Origin: Deltaproteobacteria bacterium
GTDB taxonomy: Bacteria > Bdellovibrionota > JAJCYS01
Direction of reading: 5' to 3'
Length of the DNA: 64,000 nt
Assembly (NCBI GenBank): GCA_029262815.1
Contig: JAJCYS010000051.1
Location: forward strand, 1 to 64,000
A model generated the notes under the pieces. The model was given only the letters and a program-made list of their open reading frames with translations, made no database searches and had not been told where the DNA came from. Within the stretch, counting starts at the first letter, position 1; the number at the start of each line of letters is the position of its first letter. Shown here one piece after another: positions 42,824-52,600 of the stretch. Both the position numbers and the translations under genes were made by a program.

Positions 42824-44299
42824 TTATTTTTTGTCTTCTTTCTTCTTTTCTTTGTCAAATTCAGGAAAAGGCGAAACGAATAGTCCTTTGATACCTGCAA
42901 TTTTGATCATATCGATATTTGAAGTGGGGTCGCCACCTTCGATATCTGCAGAGACGGTAATGTAGGCTTGTTCTTTGTCGTCGATTTTGAAGGTACGAAT
43001 GACAAAAGATCCTGTAATTTGATATGAAAGTTGTGTTGGAGGGACGATTTCACCCATAAGCCCATCCGTTAATTGGCCCATGAAGCTGTCTGGTTTAAAT
43101 TGGTCGAGCATTTCTTTTTTAAGGTCTCCAACGTATGGAGAGACTTTGTCTTTAAAGAAATCAAACACTTCTTTTGATGTCTTTCCACCTTTTTTGAGTT
43201 GTTCGATCATTTCATCCACAGTTGATTCTAGGGGTTTTAGATCTGGGAATCGTTTGAAGACGATGCTTTTCCACTCTGAGAGAGAGTCAAGGATCTGCCC
43301 CATTTGCTCGTCGCTTATTTTTGTACTCAAGTCGGTTAGCATTTTAAAGATCAAGCTAATACCTTGTGTTAGCTCCCGCCAAGTGATGCGGAAAGTGTAG
43401 TTGTGCGTAAACGTGCTGTTTCCTTTACCCGGGGTGGTTGAGACATTAATGGAAACAGGATTGCCCTTGACGCATGAAAGTCCCAGTTCAGCACATTCGT
43501 AAACGAGTACATCGTCTTTCTCATACATGGCAACTCTATTATCAGCGAATGCTTTACTGTCTTTAATCGGCTTGTCATCAAAGTCGGTTTCGAGGGTCAT
43601 GTACCATTTATGCCACTTTTTGAGTTGTTCCGTTCTTTGGGCCTTTCTTAGGTCAAGTAATTCTTTGAGGCCAAATAAATTGAGTGAGAATTGGTCAGCA
43701 CTGGCTGAGAGTCGATAAGGTGCATCGAATCCAATACCAGCCATCGCCACGGGTAGTTTTGAGATGTCTTTGTTTTGGATTGATTTTTCAAGATCTTCAG
43801 ACTTGATCGTGCCCATCATGACGTTGGGTGCAAACAAACTGATATTTTCAGTGCCCAAGGTGAAATCGTTGACTTTAAACAACTGCATATCAAAAACTTT
43901 GCTGTAAATTTCAAGGATATCTTTATCGGTACCTAGAGTCTGAAATGTTGATTGTTCTGTTTTTTGGAGTCTTTCGAGGGCTGATTCGTCCCTTTTGATG
44001 ACATAAGTCAAATAATCTTTGAAATATTTGCGTACACGCTCGTGTTTTTTCTTTCGGACTGCAGCAAATTTTTCAGCTGTGGTTTCGCTGGAGTCTGAAG
44101 ATTCGAGGAAGTTTTTAAGGTCTTTTGGAAGGTAGGTAAAAAAAGCAACTCGACCGCCCAATTTTTTATTAAAAATTTGAGACAATATTTTATTATTTTG
44201 AGCAGCTTCTTTATTGGCTTCGCCAAACGTTGAGAAATCAGCATGGGCTGTTAAAGCCAACGTGAAAACCAAGGTTAATGTACTCAGTCTTTTGATCAT
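42824..44299 (-). CDS. Secreted protein of unknown function, 491 residues
   Basis: AAGGAG precedes the ATG at 44299. The signal peptide is MIKRLSTLTLVFTLALTAHA. The chain is mixed, with charged helices (LKNFLESSDSSETTAEKFAAVRKKKHERVRKYFKDY) and a beta-rich middle where two Cys lie close together (VYECAELGLSCVKG). A glycine-containing run then leads to a helical C-terminal third, and the tail is highly charged (DKEKKKEDKK). No family recognised. It follows the lipoprotein gene at 44318-45127 by 18 bases on the same strand, so the two form an operon ending at the strong terminator. Confidence 0.65.
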   Translation of the reverse strand: MIKRLSTLTLVFTLALTAHADFSTFGEANKEAAQNNKILSQIFNKKLGGRVAFFTYLPKDLKNFLESSDSSETTAEKFAAVRKKKHERVRKYFKDYLTYVIKRDESALERLQKTEQSTFQTLGTDKDILEIYSKVFDMQLFKVNDFTLGTENISLFAPNVMMGTIKSEDLEKSIQNKDISKLPVAMAGIGFDAPYRLSASADQFSLNLFGLKELLDLRKAQRTEQLKKWHKWYMTLETDFDDKPIKDSKAFADNRVAMYEKDDVLVYECAELGLSCVKGNPVSINVSTTPGKGNSTFTHNYTFRITWRELTQGISLIFKMLTDLSTKISDEQMGQILDSLSEWKSIVFKRFPDLKPLESTVDEMIEQLKKGGKTSKEVFDFFKDKVSPYVGDLKKEMLDQFKPDSFMGQLTDGLMGEIVPPTQLSYQITGSFVIRTFKIDDKEQAYITVSADIEGGDPTSNIDMIKIAGIKGLFVSPFPEFDKEKKKEDKK

Positions 44300-44317
44300 G
44301 GTAGCGCTCCTTAGCGA

Positions 44318-45127
44318 TTAAAGGGTTTTTAATAAGTCTGCGTATTGTTGAGAGATGTCGGATATCGCTGTGTCATCATGGTCAAACATTACAAATGGAT
44401 CGTCCGTGTTTATGTCAGTTGTAGCTTTGACGTTTATTGAATTTAAAAACTTTGTTTCAGAATCTTTGAATTCATCTGAATTTGAATAAAACTGACTATT
44501 TTTTAGCTTTATAAGAAAGTTGAGCAATGTGACCTTCAAAGACCAATTTCCTTTTTGAGGTGCTGATACAATACTTTCATTCAGTGACGATGAAACTGAT
44601 TTCACAAATGCTTCAAGTGCATTTACTTGAATTTTGTTTAAATATTTAGGTGGAAATTTGAGCAATGTGATTAAGATTTGTGGGCGTACAGAATTAGAGA
44701 CTTTTAAATAAAGTCCAATATAGGCACTTAAAAGTAGAGTTTGATCACCAGAGGTACTGTTTTTGGTAAATTCTAACGATACTAGCCGGTCAATGCCATT
44801 AAGTATAATAATCAAAGCTTTGTCTTTTGAAATATTTTCACGTGCAGCTTTAAGCATCAGCGTAAGTGTTCCAGCCTGTTTGTTTGATCCGATGGCTGCC
44901 TTGACAGTCTGGTTGATGGTCAATCGTAATTGACTGAGCGATTTTTCTTTTGTGACGTCTAAATCGTCGAATGCTTTCGATAACGACTCTTGAGCTTCAG
45001 TTAGCTTTTCTGCCCAAGCTTGAATGGTGTTTTGATTGCTAGGTGTTTTATTCTGATTGGATGATTGGGAACATCCAGTTAAACAAACTGCTGTTATGCA
45101 CCCTATCGTTAATGCGAATTGTCTCAT
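44318..45127 (-). CDS. Lipoprotein of unknown function
   Basis: The protein has 269 residues. The signal peptide ends in the lipobox CLTGC (Cys about 19) followed by a Ser/Asn/Gln-rich linker. The rest is predominantly helical with regular leucine and lysine spacing. It is the first gene of a two-gene operon with the secreted protein at 42824-44299, which suggests a shared envelope role. No motif identifies a family. Confidence 0.65.
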   Translation of the reverse strand: MRQFALTIGCITAVCLTGCSQSSNQNKTPSNQNTIQAWAEKLTEAQESLSKAFDDLDVTKEKSLSQLRLTINQTVKAAIGSNKQAGTLTLMLKAARENISKDKALIIILNGIDRLVSLEFTKNSTSGDQTLLLSAYIGLYLKVSNSVRPQILITLLKFPPKYLNKIQVNALEAFVKSVSSSLNESIVSAPQKGNWSLKVTLLNFLIKLKNSQFYSNSDEFKDSETKFLNSINVKATTDINTDDPFVMFDHDDTAISDISQQYADLLKTL

Positions 45128-45213
45128 ATTGAACCCTTTTTGTTTAAATGTAAATGAAATTGAATAATATCTAAAATTGAGTTAAAAATCAAATTAATTT
45201 TAACTAGCAGATA

Positions 45214-46230
45214 TTATTGTTTATTTTGGACTCGGGTGGCACGAAGACCCTTTTCGTAAGAGAAGGGAATGGCCATGTCAGTCACCTGGTTTACGCTTTT
45301 TTGGGGGGTGTCAAAAAGCTGCGTACTGAATTCCCATCCATTCGAGTGACCTGAATATCCTTCAACTACGAGTCCCTTGTTGTGCTTTAGCATTTCAAAT
45401 AGCGTGTGTAAGTTTTCCTCAATTATAAAATGGCCCATCGCACCTTTGCCCAACAAAACGTCAAGGTTTGATAAAAGATCGTGGGGCAGTTCGACAAGCG
45501 GTGACGCATCATCGGTTAATTGAATCGAAGGTCTATACGTATTGCCCTCTCTAAGGGCATCCTCTAACCCCCCATGAATGTAGATGAGGGTTTTGGGTAT
45601 TTTTTCTCTCCCTAAAGTGTATGTTAAACATCCATGGCATCTGCCTTGCATTTCAGTACTTTCAGCCATCGGAAAAGCAGTCACTGAGATTGGATTGAAT
45701 CTTGTATCAAAAAACCTTTTTTGACGCGCTAGAATTAATGACAACATGCCATGGGCATTGGCCATATCCTTGACTGTCCCAAAATTTGTGAGGGTGGGGC
45801 CCCATGTGAGGCATTGTTGGATGACTTCTGTTTCATATTTTATTTTTTCATTACGTATCAAATGTCGTGGCAGTAAAAAAGCGCCTGTCCTGTTAATGAT
45901 GACGGTTGTGGGGACTTCAGGAAAAAGCAAGTCCGACGTAGCGAGGTCAAATCCACCTGCAGGATACACTACAAGCGAAGGCGGTTTGTGATAGATCATG
46001 TTAATAACCTTTTCTCGAAAGTGTCTCAAATTTGATTTGTACTGATACACAAGGTGTTGTTGATTGGATACGGCGCTCGGATGCTTAGATTTTCCGAACT
46101 TAATTTGGTTGAGAGGGATATTGATAGGCGTGGTGATCTTTGAAAGGAACTCAATCAGAGAATCGCATGACGTGGCATTCGCTTGAGTGCTTACTATGAG
46201 GGTTACACATAACAATAAAAATCGAATCAT
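45214..46230 (-). CDS. Secreted protein, orphan YPxGGxD family, member C
   Basis: The protein has 338 residues from the ATG at 46230; a TTG at 46233 is in frame. Signal peptide MIRFLLLCVTLIVSTQANA, then TSCDSLIEFLSKI. Family landmarks: LVVYPAGGFDLATSDLLFP, TVIINRTGAFLLP, a CHGC motif in RCHGCLTYTLG, TLIYIHGGLED, LLGKGAMGHF, VVEGYSGH and the final FSYEKGLRATR. It is closest to member D at 62,937, which shares the CHGC motif, and further from members A and B. Divergent from the SPFH lipoprotein gene. Function unknown. Confidence 0.7.
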   Translation of the reverse strand: MIRFLLLCVTLIVSTQANATSCDSLIEFLSKITTPINIPLNQIKFGKSKHPSAVSNQQHLVYQYKSNLRHFREKVINMIYHKPPSLVVYPAGGFDLATSDLLFPEVPTTVIINRTGAFLLPRHLIRNEKIKYETEVIQQCLTWGPTLTNFGTVKDMANAHGMLSLILARQKRFFDTRFNPISVTAFPMAESTEMQGRCHGCLTYTLGREKIPKTLIYIHGGLEDALREGNTYRPSIQLTDDASPLVELPHDLLSNLDVLLGKGAMGHFIIEENLHTLFEMLKHNKGLVVEGYSGHSNGWEFSTQLFDTPQKSVNQVTDMAIPFSYEKGLRATRVQNKQ

Positions 46231-46332
46231 CAATAAGAACCCAGCCTTTTTCCGAGTAAATAGTTAGAGTCATTTTTAAGCTGTCGAATTTCACCAAAGT
46301 CAGCTATGATTGGTTCTCGAGAGGTGTGGAAA

Positions 46333-47130
46333 ATGACTCAGAAAAGTAAACTACTCGGGTTAATGTTGTTAGGTATAATTTGTTTTACTGGATGTGTCAA
46401 GATCCCATCTGGATATCGAGCTGTGAAGTGGACTATCACGGGTGGAACGACAAAAACGCTATTGGGTGAAGGGATGCATATGCTTATGCCCTGGAACAAA
46501 GTTTTTGCGTATAACATTCGAACCCAAGATATAAAGGAAGATTTAACAATTCTGGCCAATAATGGACTTACATTGGAGTTAGAAGTCAGTGTTCGGTTTC
46601 GGCCTAAATATGACGAACTCTATGGACTACAAACCAAAATTGGGCCCAACTATTACTCAGTCATTTTAGGGCCAAGTATTCGGTCGTCTACGAGACGCGT
46701 TGGTGGTCGGTATAGTCCTGAGCAAATCTATAGCAAGAACCGTGAGATTATGGAAAAAGAGTTCCTAGAAGAGACTCGTAAGGCCATTTCTGGAAAATAC
46801 ATTGAACTTGAGGCGATTTTGATTAGAAATGTCAGGCTACCCCTAAAGTTACAACAAGCCATTTCGGACAAACTAGAAGAAGAGCAACGAGCGTTGAAAA
46901 TGAGATTTACTTTAAGTAAAGAGCAACGTGAAGCTGAGCGGAAGAAAATTGAAGCCAAAGGGATTGCTGACTTTCAACGAATCGTAAATCAAGGGTTGAC
47001 CCCTATGTTGTTACAGTGGAAAGGTGTCGAAGCCACCGAGAAGCTAATCAATAGTCCAAACTCAAAAGTGATTATCATTGGGAACAAAGGAACAGGCGGA
47101 TTGCCATTGATACTGGGTACCGGAAAATAA
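46333..47130 (+). CDS. SPFH/prohibitin-domain lipoprotein
   Basis: About 265 residues from the ATG at 46333, preceded by GAGAGGTG. The signal peptide ends in the lipobox CFTGC. The SPFH (Band 7) domain follows: VPSGYRAVKW-like IPSGYRAVKWTITGGT, GLTLELEVSVRFRPKYDEL, and a long coiled helix LEEEQRALKMRFTLSKEQREAERKKIEAKGIADFQR. SPFH proteins form membrane-associated oligomers that scaffold lipid domains or chaperone membrane proteins. Prokaryotic members are usually anchored by an N-terminal helix, so the lipid anchor here places it in the periplasm. It is not in the usual operon with NfeD. Confidence 0.85.
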   Translation: MTQKSKLLGLMLLGIICFTGCVKIPSGYRAVKWTITGGTTKTLLGEGMHMLMPWNKVFAYNIRTQDIKEDLTILANNGLTLELEVSVRFRPKYDELYGLQTKIGPNYYSVILGPSIRSSTRRVGGRYSPEQIYSKNREIMEKEFLEETRKAISGKYIELEAILIRNVRLPLKLQQAISDKLEEEQRALKMRFTLSKEQREAERKKIEAKGIADFQRIVNQGLTPMLLQWKGVEATEKLINSPNSKVIIIGNKGTGGLPLILGTGK

Positions 47131-47133
47131 TTG

Positions 47134-47161
47134 GTTAATTAGAATTTCGGTTCTAATTAAC
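47134..47161. terminator. Hairpin at convergent gene ends
   Basis: GTTAATTAGAA and TTCTAATTAAC form a perfect 11-bp stem around TTTCGG, 4 bases after the SPFH gene stop and overlapping the end of the minus-strand gene. There is no T-run, so termination is plausible but not certain. Confidence 0.45.
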
Positions 47162-47440
47162 GGATTCTAAATGTCCAAAATACATTTGGAAAGGACATTC
47201 GTATCTGATATAAAATCGTTTTGATTTTTGTCCTTCGTATAAACTGAAGGTTCGTTCATCACGAGTACCACGGCAAATAACAGCCTTGGAATTTTGGTGC
47301 GCATAAAATTGTACAACTGTCCCTTGTCCAAATCTGACTTGATAAGGCCCAGGATAATAATGCCTGCCCGCCATCGCAGGTGCACTCATCAATACCAGAG
47401 CTAAGATGCTTGCCTTTACTTTATTTCTAATAAATCCCAT
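47153..47440 (-). CDS. Small secreted protein, unknown function
   Basis: The protein has 95 residues. Signal peptide (MGFIRNKVKASILALVLMSAPAMA) followed by a compact, mainly beta domain with two Cys (VICRGTRDER and RYECPFQMYF) likely to form a disulfide. The mature chain starts GRHYYPGPYQVRFG, rich in aromatics. No family recognised. The stop codon lies inside the hairpin shared with the SPFH gene. Confidence 0.55.
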   Translation of the reverse strand: MGFIRNKVKASILALVLMSAPAMAGRHYYPGPYQVRFGQGTVVQFYAHQNSKAVICRGTRDERTFSLYEGQKSKRFYIRYECPFQMYFGHLESVN

Positions 47441-47508
47441 AAACTTTTGTCGGAATTCAAGATTGAGAACTTGAATATTTTTTCATCCCTGCTTTTTTAT
47501 ACAGTGAA

Positions 47509-47877
47509 TTATTCTCCCAGCGGATCAGTGCCATATGTGTTAGGGCCACTGGTACCCGGTAAGAATCCTAATTCGATAAACGGCCAGAGGTTTAATAGTG
47601 GGATTAAACCCAGCCACATGAAATGACCTGATCTGTCTCTGTCATGACACCTCTTAATACCCAACATGACCCCAGGATAAATTAACGCAAGTGTGATCAA
47701 GCCAGAGAGCCATTCAGGTAGGAGTAGTTGAATGACAATACATACACCCCAAAAAGCCAGTATGCCAAACCAATAGGCTTGTCGGTTGATACGACCTTCA
47801 AATTCGAGAAATAAATAGGTTAGATGTTCCTTAGAGAAAAAAGGAGATTTTAAACCGTTTTGGCCTACTTTACTCAT
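47509..47877 (-). CDS. DUF805 membrane protein
   Basis: The protein has 122 residues. AAGGA precedes the ATG at 47877. DUF805 signatures: YLFLEFEGRINRQAYWFGIL at the start, then helices, and the loop GIKRCHDRDRSGHFMWLGLIPLLNLW, with the RCHDR motif, and a C-terminal GTSGPNTYGTDPLG. The family is widespread, with three or four membrane helices; function is not established. A neighbouring hairpin (ATTCAAG/CTTGAAT, 47,454-47,475) lies downstream but lacks a T-run in its direction. Confidence 0.9.
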   Translation of the reverse strand: MSKVGQNGLKSPFFSKEHLTYLFLEFEGRINRQAYWFGILAFWGVCIVIQLLLPEWLSGLITLALIYPGVMLGIKRCHDRDRSGHFMWLGLIPLLNLWPFIELGFLPGTSGPNTYGTDPLGE

Positions 47878-47986
47878 TGTTCCGTCCTTAGTTGTGTAAT
47901 TGTGAATCCTTACCTACAAGAATACGAGAAAAACTCACAGATGAGAAGTGTTTTGGAGGTGTGAGCATTGAAATTAGTGTTGAAGC

Positions 47987-49393
47987 TCAGTGCTTGTGTT
48001 TGTTGAGTGGCTTTTCAAAAATTTTTGCAACAGCTTTTAATCGGTACTTAAACAGTGTCACTATATCTTTTTGCGCAAACGGATGGAATAACCAGAGCCC
48101 AACCCGAGCCATCGGTACTGTGTAATGTAAACGGTCTGTAATTAAAGTGCCTTTGCCCATGGATGTAAATGAATGCGTGTGACGCCAGGTCATTAAAGAC
48201 CATGTGAGTTGGCTATCTTCAAAAGAGTGAGGGGGATGCCACTGAGTGATCTCAGTTGACCATTTCATGGGAAACCCGTGAAGTTTAAATGTATGGTGAA
48301 TCACGGTACCTTTTTGCATCTCAGGTGTGGATTTCGATTTTACCTTTAATTGCATGGTCTCAGGGGTGAGAATTTCTACATTTTTTTCGTTGCTGTAGAA
48401 CTGCCACACAGCTTCAAGAGGCTGAGGAACCCATTGTTCAAAGATGAGTTCTTTATGATTTTTCTGAAAACCTGCACACAGGTTGGTGAATGCAGATTTT
48501 AATTTGGGATACGTAAACTTAAAACCAGCCCCCTGAATTTTTTGAGATGAACATCGTTGGCTTGAAAGTAACAAAGCCTCACCCATTTTACCTGTTGCAA
48601 GCTTGAGTGCGGGTTTAGGAACAGAAAAAAACGAGGATCGGCCAAAAGCTTTTGCAAGATAATTAGAGAATCGTTTGTTCTCTATGGGATAAGGCGCGGT
48701 GGCGTTAAATACACCTTTGACGGCTTGAGTGTTAATGGCAAAACTGATTAAGTGTACGAGATCTTCGAGATGAATCCAGCTCATCCATTGGGTACCAGGT
48801 CCTAACGGACTGCCAAAACCGTTTTGAAATATGGGGGTGAGTTTTTCAAACGCTCCTCCCATTTTGCCGAGGACTAGGCCGATTCGTAAGATAACCGTAC
48901 GTATATCAGCGCCACATTCGACACTTTTCCAGGCCGCTCGCTCCCAATCCTTACAGACATCGGATAAAAATCCAGACCCTTGTGATGATTGTTCATTGAG
49001 GTTTTCTTTACCTCGATCGCCATAATAGCCAATAGCGGATGCAGAGATCAGTGTTCGAAGATGAGGAGATTTTGCCTGTTCGATGGCTCTGACTAGTTTT
49101 TGAGTACCAACAACACGTGAGGTGCGAATCGCTGTTTGTATCGCTGTGTTCCATTTTTTTGCAGCGACATTTTCGCCAGCAAGATTGACAATTGTTTCTA
49201 TATTACCGAGTGCCGTTTTTGGAAAGGGCTCTTTGTCTGGATGCCATTTAACGAGGGTTGATGGAAAAGGTAACGTGTTTTTGATGTGTTCCGGATGGCG
49301 GGTCGTAATCGTAAGAGTGTGCCCCTGTAGGGCGAGATATTTGCCCAAAGCTCGACCGACAAATCCGCTTCCTCCCGTGATTAAAATCTGCAT
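47987..49393 (-). CDS. YfcH-like (TIGR01777) epimerase fused to a SRPBCC domain
   Basis: The protein has 468 residues. Residues 1-300 are an extended SDR of the TIGR01777/YfcH type: the NAD(P) loop ITGGSGFVGRALG, VNLAGENVAAKKW, the catalytic-region segment SASAIGYYGDRG, and LGPGTQWMSWIHLEDL. Residues about 310-468 are a START/SRPBCC ligand-binding domain beginning KELIFEQWVPQPLEAVWQFYS, with LHGFPMKWSTEITQW and ITDRLHYTVP. The two domains are found fused in several bacteria, suggesting a lipid or hydrophobic-ligand context. The true reaction is unknown. Confidence 0.9.
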   Translation of the reverse strand: MQILITGGSGFVGRALGKYLALQGHTLTITTRHPEHIKNTLPFPSTLVKWHPDKEPFPKTALGNIETIVNLAGENVAAKKWNTAIQTAIRTSRVVGTQKLVRAIEQAKSPHLRTLISASAIGYYGDRGKENLNEQSSQGSGFLSDVCKDWERAAWKSVECGADIRTVILRIGLVLGKMGGAFEKLTPIFQNGFGSPLGPGTQWMSWIHLEDLVHLISFAINTQAVKGVFNATAPYPIENKRFSNYLAKAFGRSSFFSVPKPALKLATGKMGEALLLSSQRCSSQKIQGAGFKFTYPKLKSAFTNLCAGFQKNHKELIFEQWVPQPLEAVWQFYSNEKNVEILTPETMQLKVKSKSTPEMQKGTVIHHTFKLHGFPMKWSTEITQWHPPHSFEDSQLTWSLMTWRHTHSFTSMGKGTLITDRLHYTVPMARVGLWLFHPFAQKDIVTLFKYRLKAVAKIFEKPLNKHKH

Positions 49394-49607
49394 CCACTCA
49401 TATTATATCCGCTCTTGTAGGCTGTACCAATGGGATTCGATTCAATGCGATTTTATATACACTACCTATATTACCGGACATATGATCTGCAGTAATCACT
49501 TAAGTGCCTAATATAATACAGAATATTAACAAATAGATTATTGTTGAATTTAAGACTATATTAGTTTATATTTAAACAAATCTAATTTTATATCAAATAG
49601 GTGTTTT

Positions 49608-52600
49608 ATGTTCAAAAAACTGCTACTCATTATTAGTCTTCTCGGCCTTGGTTCCACCTGCATTGAGATTCGTGCCAATGATCAAACCATTACTTCATGT
49701 GATGACTTTGTTAATTTAATCAACACTGATACACCCAATTATTCTGAGGTGGCGCAAGGCGTCATGCAGCTTCTGTCAAATGATTATAGTTATTATTCAA
49801 GTGCTGAATTAACAGATGTATCTAAACTAAAGGGATTGGTCAAAGACTTATTTCCAAAATCAGATTCTTTTCGATGTCGGACGTTTATTCATACATTTTT
49901 AAATAAACTACGAACCAAAACCCCCAAATACAAAACCTTAAATGACCTAGCAAATACGAAAACGTATAGCTGGAAAAAACATATTAAGAAAATTCGATAT
50001 GCATCGAAAAAACTCAGAACTAATAGATACAGCAGAACTGAGCTCAAAGAGTTTTTATGGAAAGAACGGTTTCAGAAGCAATCAATTAAATATGAAGTAA
50101 CACCTATGTTCATAGAACGTTGGGTTCATCTTAAAGAAGGGCAGAAATTCATAGCTGAATTAGCAACAGTCTATTGGATGCATGGGTTGCCGGAATATGC
50201 CCTGCGAGCACTTGAGTTGCTTAGGTTACATCATCCTTATCTGTTAACTTCTGAAGAATTGTTCGGTAACGCCATCCTTTTAACGCATCTATATTATGCA
50301 TTTGGAGAAATGAACCAACTTGAAGCATTCATTAAGGGTATACAAACGAATGCAACATCGGAATTAAAGAAGAAAACATACCCAGTTGCTGGACATCCGA
50401 TGACAGTCCTTGAATTCGCTGATCACCTGAAAAAGGGAACGAGTAAAATGGTGAATCAAGTGCGCCATTCCTATTTAAGCACAGCGTCTTTTTCAACGGA
50501 AATGGTGATTTCAAAACCAGATTCGAATGAAAATTACTCCGTTTTTGAAATCAAACGTTTGTTAACTTACAAATTAGATGATGAAAATTTAATTCAACGG
50601 CTCCGGGTATTGAAGAGTCGATTCCCTGGTTCGTTGGACCCTAAAGATTTGCTTAAAAAAGTTCAAGCAGTGATTTCAAATAAACTGGATATCAAGAGTG
50701 TGTTATCTGAATTGAAAAACAAACATCCATTTATCCATAATATTGATGTCAATGCAAAAACAGTGTCTGTAACGATGCCTTCAATAAAGACACCTCAAAT
50801 TCATGCAGACCAATTGACAAACCTTATAGATTTAAATCCAAATTGTCGCGGCGAGATAGTGCTGTATACCCGTGAACGTGGCAAACCTACGTATAGTTTT
50901 ATAGTTCTTGATCAAACAGGGCATGTGATGTTCAGATCTAAACATCACAGCACTATACATTTTGGTTCTCTCGAACCTAAAGGCTATCTGTGGCCTTTAA
51001 ATTGGGCGATCCGCGATGAAAAACATCGAAAACTGGCACTTTTAGGCATGCTAGGAATCATTCGACTGTGGAAAGATCCCCTAACGGTCTGGTCTTCAAT
51101 GATCGATCAAGCTGAACAGAAAAGCACCATCCGTACTAAGGCAGACCTAATAACATTTGTTATGGCCTTACTTGAAGATGTGCCAAATACAACCATTGAC
51201 AACTCATCGTGGCAATCTTTAGTAGGATCTAAGTACTATCATTTGTATTTAACTAACCTCATTGTGCATATTGCCTCTTTGAAAGAAAAGGGGAAACCCT
51301 ATATTCATTTACTGAATCCTTTTTTCAAGGCACATAATTCGTTTATTGAAACAGCGGCCATTAAAGCTGTTCAGGCAATAAAACAAAAAGATTCGGTTGA
51401 CACTCTCATGAGTGAATTAAATAGCGATGATTCACACATTAGAATTCGAGCCATGTACGCATTGATTCACCAATTGATGCATGTGAAACCTGACAAGCAT
51501 TTGTGGGAAGCATTTATTGTAACTTTGGCCCCCTTTGTACCTGAACTTCAAACAATGATTTCTGAAGATAACTTGGAACGTCGTTTGATTGCATATTATT
51601 TTTTAGATCAGATGGGAAAGCCCTTCGATGTAAAAACTATGCTAAAGCATATGATTGCTGTGGTTCGATCGCAACGAAGATCTGGGTCTCTGTCTGAAAT
51701 TGCTGCCTTTCTTATTAATCGGAAAATCCGTTTGTTTGAGGAAAAAACTATTTTAGAACCGTCACACTTCAAACCCTACGATAGCTTAGTCGATATGATT
51801 CATCCTGAAGTATCTGCTGGTACACGTGCGTATTCTATTAAGTCTTACATACTCACAAAACCCTCATCATCTAATCAAAATAAGCGAAAAAGTTTAGGAA
51901 CGATTTCAGGCAATAACATATTGCACACTCGTTTAGCTTTAAATGGAGAGGATCCGAATGTGGGGGCTTTTTTAATTGAGCTACTTGATGGTGAGAAAAG
52001 CTCTAAAGTGAGAACGAAAATTGTAGAATCGATGTTTCTTATTGATCCCATAGGTGCCTTGAAAAATGCAGATATACTTTGGTCAGCTATTACATTAAAA
52101 ATAGAACCAAGATATCTGAATAAGTACGATCTCATTGAAGCATTCCTTGAATTGAAACCGGTTCACTTTTTATCTCAAATTTATACTGCATTTACTAAAG
52201 CCTACAAGAAAGATGCTAGAGACGATGGGTGGTATTATTCGAGGCCTTATCTCTTTATCATTCAGGTGCTTGACCCCGATACAAAGAATGAACGAGTACG
52301 CAATATGATTAGAAAAGGGCTCAAACACAGTGATGAAAAATATAGATTCGTTGAGTTGGCACTCGGGTTTAAAAACCTAGGTAGCTTTGAAAAAACGTAT
52401 CAGACCCTCTTTAATAGTGTTGAAATCAATGACAAAAATGCTGGAGCACGTGGACTTCTGAACAATCAAGTGTATAAAACTCAGATTGCGACCTACTTAA
52501 AAGATCAAATTACAAAACTCAATCCTGATAATTATCGTGATGAGCAAAAGTTCAGTTATGTGTTAAATCTCATTAAACTTATGAAACCTGAAGGTGCGCT